Source: Hygrocybe punicea (taxonomy: Eukaryota > Basidiomycota > Agaricomycetes > Agaricales > Hygrophoraceae). Taken from it: a DNA stretch of 64,000 bases. Every line of letters starts with the position of its first letter. Positions within the stretch are counted from its first letter, which is position 1. The stretch lies in contig OY744461.1 of the NCBI GenBank assembly GCA_963556145.1, positions 558,001 to 622,000 of the forward strand, given 5' to 3'. Both the position numbers and the translations under genes were made by a program. The notes under the pieces were generated by a model, which saw only the letters and a list, made by a program, of their open reading frames with translations, had not been told where the DNA came from and did no database searches. Positions 58,582 through 64,000 of this stretch are shown here, one piece after another.

Positions 58582-58800
58582 TAGTGGCGCACCCCACCTC
58601 CCTTGCCCCCACCCCTACATAGGCCAGTGCCAAGGAGGGAGACAACAGAACGGCAACAACCATGACCAGATGAGAACAGGAATAGGTCCAAGGGCGATGA
58701 AGGTGACAGGATGCAACGGGGACAACGGAGATGGAGACAACAAAGGACAACAACGATGGGACGACAGCGGCCACAAGAATCACAAAGGACAATGATGGCA

Positions 58801-58832
<32 letters not shown>

Positions 58833-59291
58833 GGCAATGCCAGCAGCAGCAACGCCAGCAAACGAGGACTGTGAATGAGGATGACCGGACTGTGAGGTAG
58901 GAACCTCTGTCTCCCTTTACCCTCTCCCTTTCTCTTTACCCTCTCCCTCTATCCCCCCCCTTTTACTAACCCCCTCCCCATTCCCACCCCCTCTCTGACT
59001 CTCCCCCTCCTTCCCCTCCAACTTCCCCCCTCCCCTTCCCCCTCCCACTTCCCCTTCCCACTTCCTCTTATCCCCTTCCCCACTTCCTCCCTTGCCCTTG
59101 CCCTTGCCCTTGCCCATTCCCCCTACCCCCTCTTCCCCTTATTTTAGTATTGTTTAGTTAATTGTGGAATATTAAGAATTCTTGTATTTGGAGTTTTCAG
59201 TATGAGAGTAGAGAAAACAACCAAAAAGTGTCGACTTTCCTTAAAAACTTGTGAAATATGGGCTGTTAAAATCCTAGATAGTCCTTCCTGT
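58582..59291. repeat. CAG-repeat and pyrimidine-rich tracts
   Basis: 58,795-58,855 is an AGC/CAA run; 58,905-59,135 is almost pure C/T on the plus strand (CCCTCTCCCTTT-type units with a GCCCTTGCCCTTG end). No gene; 59,140-59,290 AT-rich. Confidence 0.7.
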
Positions 59292-59652
59292 TAGTGTTGC
59301 CATAAGTTTTTTGGAAAATGGCTATATCATACCTAATAAAATAGTCAATATTATGTGGATATTTGAGCATGTAGATGACATGGAAAGCTGAGGGGTCTTC
59401 TGCCAACATTAGTTGATCAGATCTGCCTTGGCTTGCTTATTTAACCAGCCTGGAATCAGCTTTGAATTGTAGCTGATTGAAAGCTGGTAAAATAAGTGAG
59501 CAAAGACCAATCCGATCAACTACTGTTGTCAGAAGACCCCTTGGCTTTTCATATGATCTACATACTCAAATATCCTCATAATATTGACTATTTTATTAGG
59601 AATGATGTAGCCATTTTCCAAAAAAACATTGGTCATAGCTGTGGCAACACTA
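59292..59652. mobile_element. hAT-like MITE (361 bp), foldback
   Basis: Ends TAGTGTTGCCATAAG and, inverted, TAGTGTTGCCACAGC, the same TAGTGTTGCC tip as the element at 39,431. Arms of about 140 bp pair along most of their length (GGAAAATGGCTATATCAT; CCTAATAAAATAGTCAATAT). No 8-bp duplication visible. Confidence 0.7.
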
Positions 59653-61028
59653 ATTGGCAAGGAGTGTGTAGATTACATGGAAGTTTAACTACAACAAGAA
59701 TGAACCAGCTAAAATCAATATTAGCATAAAACATGTATGTATGGGTTGCACCAGGCTGGCAATAACATCCATATTATTGGAATGAACACAGAACATCTGA
59801 TGCTGGATGGGAACAAGGTCAGAGTAGTACAACAAGGGGTGGTGGAATGCTGCAGGACATTTCTGAATTACCTTGCTTGCATAAATAACGAAGCTTTCTT
59901 GCACCCCCATAATTGTAACCACTTTTCGTTCAAACCAATTTTCTCTGGCAGTCATTCCAATAAATCCCAGACTTCAACTTCCTTGCAATTTTCCTATGAT
60001 ACCATGTATTTATGGATTATGTACTATGCCATGAAAATACAAATATGTTTGATTTTTATTTACAATGGCAAACAAGGTTTTGTTTCTGACAACATAGTTG
60101 CGACTTCCTCATAATAGAATAGTCAGGAATATTACTAAGGGTTTGGACAGTATGGACTGTCACTAGTGGCTGTCCATACTAAAGGTTGCATGACTCATCA
60201 TGCAACCTTCCTCCAGAATTGTTCACTTCCAATTAGAAAAGATCAGTGAGAATTTGTAGTTGGAACTTAGAAGGAAGGTTAGACCAGAGTTTTGTTAGGT
60301 CAGATGAAGGACACCATGGGACTATATCATCTAAACTCAATAAAGTATCTCAAATTTGGATAGTCTGTGGGTGAATCCCACATTTTCTAGGGCTCTTGAT
60401 GGCATGTATGCATCAGCCTTTACATACCATAAGTTTTGGAACAATAGTTTTCAGGGCAACTCAGAAAGCAAATTCTAGATTCCTCATTGATAGATCTGGC
60501 ATACATTTATTCAGAGATCTTTGTATTCAGTTTCTACCACTTCAAATGAAAGTCTGGTACTGCCAGATAATCAGTTACTGAATAAGCATTTGAAATATTA
60601 GGAGAAAATGGAGTCATGACTCAAGGACATGATATTATTACTGGTTGGTTGTGATCCAGTTGCTTTGATTGGACAGGGTTAGAATTAAGTAGTACCAATA
60701 CTTGGTAGTGAGGATACCCATTTGGCTGTTCAAGATGTGACTCAAGCTTAAAAATATGTCCAACATATAGTAAATTCTGAAGCTTGTCTTTGAAATTTAC
60801 CAGGACTTTACCAGGACTCTATCAGGAATCTACCAGGAATGGATCTAGTGAAAAAATATTACTTAAAAAGGAAATTATGCACACTATATGGATTTATTGA
60901 TATGTGTTGTCAGAAATCCCCTATTGTCAATATTGATTGAGAAAAAAGGTAAAAAGGTTTCGAAAAGTCAGTGTGTAAGTCAGGGAGATGTCTCTATTAG
61001 AGGCTCAAAGCTATACTTAAAGATAAGA
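59653..61028. other. long stretch without a supported gene
   Basis: AT-rich. An open frame at 59,737-60,114 (125 residues) has no recognisable domain and no splice context. Contains a perfect hairpin GGTTGCATGA/TCATGCAACC (60,184-60,207) next to a GTATGGAC/GTCCATAC pair (60,150-60,180), and a CCAGGACT minisatellite patch at 60,797-60,842. Confidence 0.4.
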
Positions 61029-61100
61029 CTAATGGCCTAGTGGCTTAAGTGGCTGGTTTAGAGTTCTGGAGGTCATGGGTTCAATTCCTGGCAGAAACAC
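61029..61100 (+). ncRNA. tRNA-like Pol III promoter head (SINE-like)
   Basis: TGGCCTAGTGGCTTAAGTGG resembles an A box (TRGYNNARNGG), and GGGTTCAATTCC, 32 nt downstream, fits the B box (GGTTCRANNCC). The intervening GGTTTAGAGTTCTGGAGG has the look of a tRNA anticodon arm but does not close well as a tRNA, so a tRNA-derived SINE head is more likely than a functional tRNA. The tail and target duplication were not found. Confidence 0.5.
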
Positions 61101-61119
61101 TTTTGCAATTTAATTGCCG

Positions 61120-61355
61120 GAATTCACCAGGAATCCACCAGGAATGAGTGCCGGACTTTATCAGGAATCCACCAGGAGTCACCAGGAATGCATCCTCATG
61201 GAATAAATCATTATAAGTCTGCATTCCTGGTAAATTCCACCAGGAGTCCGGCAGGAATTTACCAGGAATCATGAATGTCATTCCTGGTTGATTCCTGGAG
61301 GAATCCTAGGAATCCACCAGGACAACCAGGATTCCACCAGGAGTCCAGTAGGACC
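61120..61355. repeat. CCAGGAAT minisatellite, both orientations
   Basis: CCACCAGGAAT units on plus up to about 61,180, then mixed orientation (CATTCCTGGTAAATTCC, TTCCTGGTTGATTCC) with palindromic joins. Follows directly after the tRNA-like head and may be its body or tail. Confidence 0.65.
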
Positions 61356-62654
61356 TGTGGAGGAGTGAAAAGTGAAGAGGCCTGGGTGTCATTAAGGGAA
61401 AGAAGAGGTCCAGATGACTCGGATATTTTGTCATCAGATCATGTGATGTGCAGGATTGCCAATTCGGGGTCTGCACTTGCTGTAACAGGCAAGTGTGTAG
61501 TCTGGCAAGTGCATCGCATGGTTGGGTTGGAGAGTATGGCAACAGTACCTGGTCAGCCCCAATTGGATCAAGTTGGATATTAAATAAAACCATTTCCTAT
61601 ATGCCATGCTCATGCTGTTGCTTGAGACCCTGGCAACCCCCCATATGAATAGAGGTAGTAACAATATATACATTGCAACATATTCTAAGTGTTTAAGTGT
61701 TATATAAGTGAGACAACTAGAGAGGGAATACTTTGGATGATGGCAGGGGAAGGACAGGTGGGAAAAATGGATGAGCCCTAATGCAATTGTAGGGGTGTAT
61801 GGTTAGGTGTGGTTAGGATTGAGGTGCAAGTGCTGGCAGGTAACAGTGGGCTGTGGGCATGAGTGGTGGGGTTCCAGATCATCAGGTTAATGGGGTGGAC
61901 AGTGGGGTGAGCACGAGGGCCATGGTGGGTGGCTGGAATGGAAACATCAGGTGCTGAGAGTATGTGCAATGTGTGGGTGGGAGTAGGGGTGAGAGGACAA
62001 ACTAAGGGGGGGTCCCAGATCATTCACAGTGTTGGGCACTGAGGTAAGGATGGAGCGGGCAACAGGAGTGGGGTTGAGACACTGGATGGCCTAAATGTAG
62101 CAATAAATGATGAGGCAAGATGGAGCACCATGATTACATGAGGGGAAAGACAGTTGAAAGACTTACCCTGCGTTTTCTGTAGATTATTGCTGTTACCTGT
62201 ACATGTTCCTTTGCCTTCTTGTTACATTTTCAAACCCTGCTACTGCCAATTCCCACTCCAACCAGCACACCCTAGTACATGCCCTCAGTGATACCGCACA
62301 ACATAACCATTGGATCAATCTTTCTTTTCCACCACCACAGACAAGTCATTGGCACCCCAACATGCACACAATGCAAGCAATATATGAAACACTGTTTATG
62401 TGAACAGGACAGCATTCATTATCATAGCCACACCTCCACCATGAGTTATCACAATAAGCCAGACATTTGTAGTATAGTCCCCTAAGTTTAGTCTAGCTAC
62501 TCTTCCCTTGATCACTACCCAGACCTACCCAGACTTCTCCCTCCCTCTTCTTACATGGCTTGTAACCTCACTTACTTTATCCACATCTTCATTTGGTTCT
62601 TGTTGCCTGAGTTGGCATTAAGACAGCAATCCATATGGGGACCGGCAATGCCAC
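61356..62654. other. long stretch without a supported gene
   Basis: Several short open frames on both strands, G-rich on plus (61,730-62,060). No domain, repeat array or splice-consistent model. Confidence 0.35.
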
Positions 62655-63243
62655 TAGTGTTGCCACCACTTGGCTTGAAAGTGGCTAGCTGATGGAGCTG
62701 AGCTGAAATTGAGCAGAGCTGAGCCAACTTTTTAGCAGCCGGCTTGGAGCTGCTGGCCACAGCTTGAGCCAATGGAAAAAGGAAACACTACTCCAAATTT
62801 GTGTTCGTGTGTAGACATGTTGTAAATCTCATACATAGACTTTGGGCATTGTATAGATAAAATTTCTAGCACTATATAAGCATGATTGGGCTCGCAGGAC
62901 TTCTCTCAACACCTGAGCAAGAAAAGGTGACAGGATCACAAATGGTCACAGGTGTGACAGATTTGTGAACACATCTGGGGAATCAGCCTCAGCAATGGTG
63001 CACACCTTATAACTGTGGGCAGACTGGTTTAAAATAAGCTGGAAAGCCACTAATAGTTATAAGAAACCTAGTTAAACTATATTCTATGAGCCTTTGAAGG
63101 GTTCCTGCATAAAATCTTGAAATGTAGCTGAAAGCTGTGGCTTGAGCGGTTTCAAGCGGTTCAATGTGGCTTGGCTTGACAGATTTGGCAAAAGCCACAG
63201 AAGTGGAGCAGGAGCTGAGCTGAGCAGAGCGGTGGCAACACTA
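62655..63243. mobile_element. non-autonomous hAT-like element (589 bp)
   Basis: Perfect 8-bp target duplication AATGCCAC (62647-62654 and 63244-63251). Ends TAGTGTTGCCACCACTTGG and, inverted, TAGTGTTGCCACCGCTCTG, with GAGCTGAGC-type subterminal repeats. Same TAGTGTTGCC tip as 39,431 and 59,292. No transposase. Confidence 0.9.
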
Positions 63244-64000
63244 AATGCCACTGCCAAATTTGTCCAGTGGCTGTACACCAAAATCACTCATGAAAACGCC
63301 ACGGCTTATAACCATTCATAAAGTGCAGTTTTTAGCTCCTTGCAGTTACAGTGGTCCCATCGTTTGCCTCCTCGGTGCTGGCTGGCAAGGGCAGCGGGAT
63401 GTGCCAGTAGTCATATTATATGAATGTAAAAAAAAACTCACAGTAGCATGGGTGAACCACCCATGCCCAGTGTGACTCTCGTCAACTTGCACCATCGTCC
63501 TTTATCATCGGGGCCTGTCTTGGTTGATTGAGCCAGCGTGGGCTGGTGGGCATTTTGATGCACGGTGTTGTTGGTTGGCCGGCACTGTGAAACAACATGT
63601 GTAAGTAAAAACTAAAAAGAAAACCATGTGCATGCCCTGTGTTGCTGGGAAGCGTTTGCCTTGCTACACCAGCAGGCTGTTCTCTTTGGGGGGACACCCG
63701 GGTATAGGTAACTGGCCTGCTCATGCTGCTGGCTAGGGAGAATGATAGTACGCACGTAAATGACAAACGAGCTGCCGAAAGAAAAGATAATATGACATAC
63801 CTTTCTTTCCTGTCCCCTCTCCATCATTCCTGAATCTTCCATTACCTTGCTCGCCATCTTCTCCATTTGGCCTACATCACGCTGAAAGCCCACAAAAAAA
63901 GAAAGCGAAAGCGAAGTCATTTACCTTTGACTTTATCGCCCATGGTAGGTTGAGTGGTGGGCCTGGGTGCCGGTACCGGCACCTCTCCCAGGTGGATAGC
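63244..64000 (-). other. further hairpin/donor modules (minus strand)
   Basis: Minus-strand hairpin GCATGGGTG/CACCCATGC at 63,446-63,466 (9-bp perfect stem, 3-nt loop) precedes GTGAGTTTTT (63,441-63,432); the exon end encodes LGMGGSPM. At 63,966-63,983 an 18-bp perfect palindrome GGTGCCGGTACCGGCACC lies upstream, on minus, of a donor-like GTAAATGAC (about 63,923), with low-complexity sequence between (63,650-63,900). The set runs off the right edge. Confidence 0.45.

Noticed and set aside
59292..59652. 8-bp target duplication for this MITE
   Set aside because: The flanks CTTCCTGT and ATTGGCAA do not match, so insertion by the hAT mechanism is inferred from the tips only.
59737..60114. 125-residue open frame
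   Set aside because: AT-rich, no recognisable domain, no codon or splice context supporting a gene.
60130..60210. Intrinsic terminator
   Set aside because: The hairpin is followed by no T-run of note and this is a eukaryotic region; kept as a palindrome only.

Overview
The window looks like nuclear DNA of an Agaricomycete (mushroom-forming basidiomycete). This rests on content: genes split by many 45-65 bp introns with GTRNGT donors and CTRAY-type branch points, a KDZ-superfamily transposase with a CxC2-type cysteine cluster, a fungal TET/JBP-type dioxygenase, a JmjC dioxygenase, a Helitron and several hAT elements. Genus cannot be read from the sequence. The region is a transposon graveyard: most large genes are interrupted by insertions or carry single nonsense codons.

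Layout. 1-4,046 (-): Helitron Rep/helicase gene running off the left edge, with one amber codon just after the HUH motif. 5,026-14,275: the most host-like part, with four intron-rich genes (unknown nuclear-type protein; ATP-grasp-like protein with an LTR-like remnant in its third intron; two unknown proteins) and a tail-to-tail tandem duplication. 14.5-15.3 kb: a 170-bp satellite abutting a truncated KDZ transposase (15.6-18.7 kb, -). 18.9-20.8 kb (-): Ulp1-type (C48) cysteine protease. 22.9-25.2 kb (+): TET/JBP-type 2OG-Fe(II) dioxygenase split by an 859-bp hAT-like element. 25.4-30.3 kb (+): JmjC protein with an acidic tail, cut at its C-terminus by a 6.0-kb palindromic foldback-type element (30,280-36,294); its frame resumes on the far side. 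36.9-41.9 kb (-): a large unknown gene hit by two hAT-like elements and a 285-bp inverted duplication. 42.2-43.1 kb: 44-bp tandem repeats. 45.2-51.8 kb: a hAT transposase with a complete second hAT element (47,112-51,571) nested inside it. 51.9-53.6 kb: a small element with two 158-bp LTRs. 53.6-64.0 kb: no conventional gene; inverted-repeat elements, minisatellites, a tRNA-like Pol III head, and repeated exon-like modules ending in a DNA hairpin followed by an intron-like donor and branch point.

How the parts may work together. KDZ transposases with TET/JBP genes are a described fungal association; here a KDZ, a Ulp1-like protease, a TET/JBP enzyme and a JmjC enzyme lie within 15 kb. Several transposon genes carry TGA codons where the family would be expected to have CGA arginine codons, as methyl-CpG decay would produce. 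The least explained feature is the recurring hairpin/splice-donor module (43.6-44.2, 55.9-58.6 and 63.4-64.0 kb), whose exon ends encode a recurring Gly-Val-(Gly/Val)-x-Pro-Pro motif. All gene models were spliced by eye.
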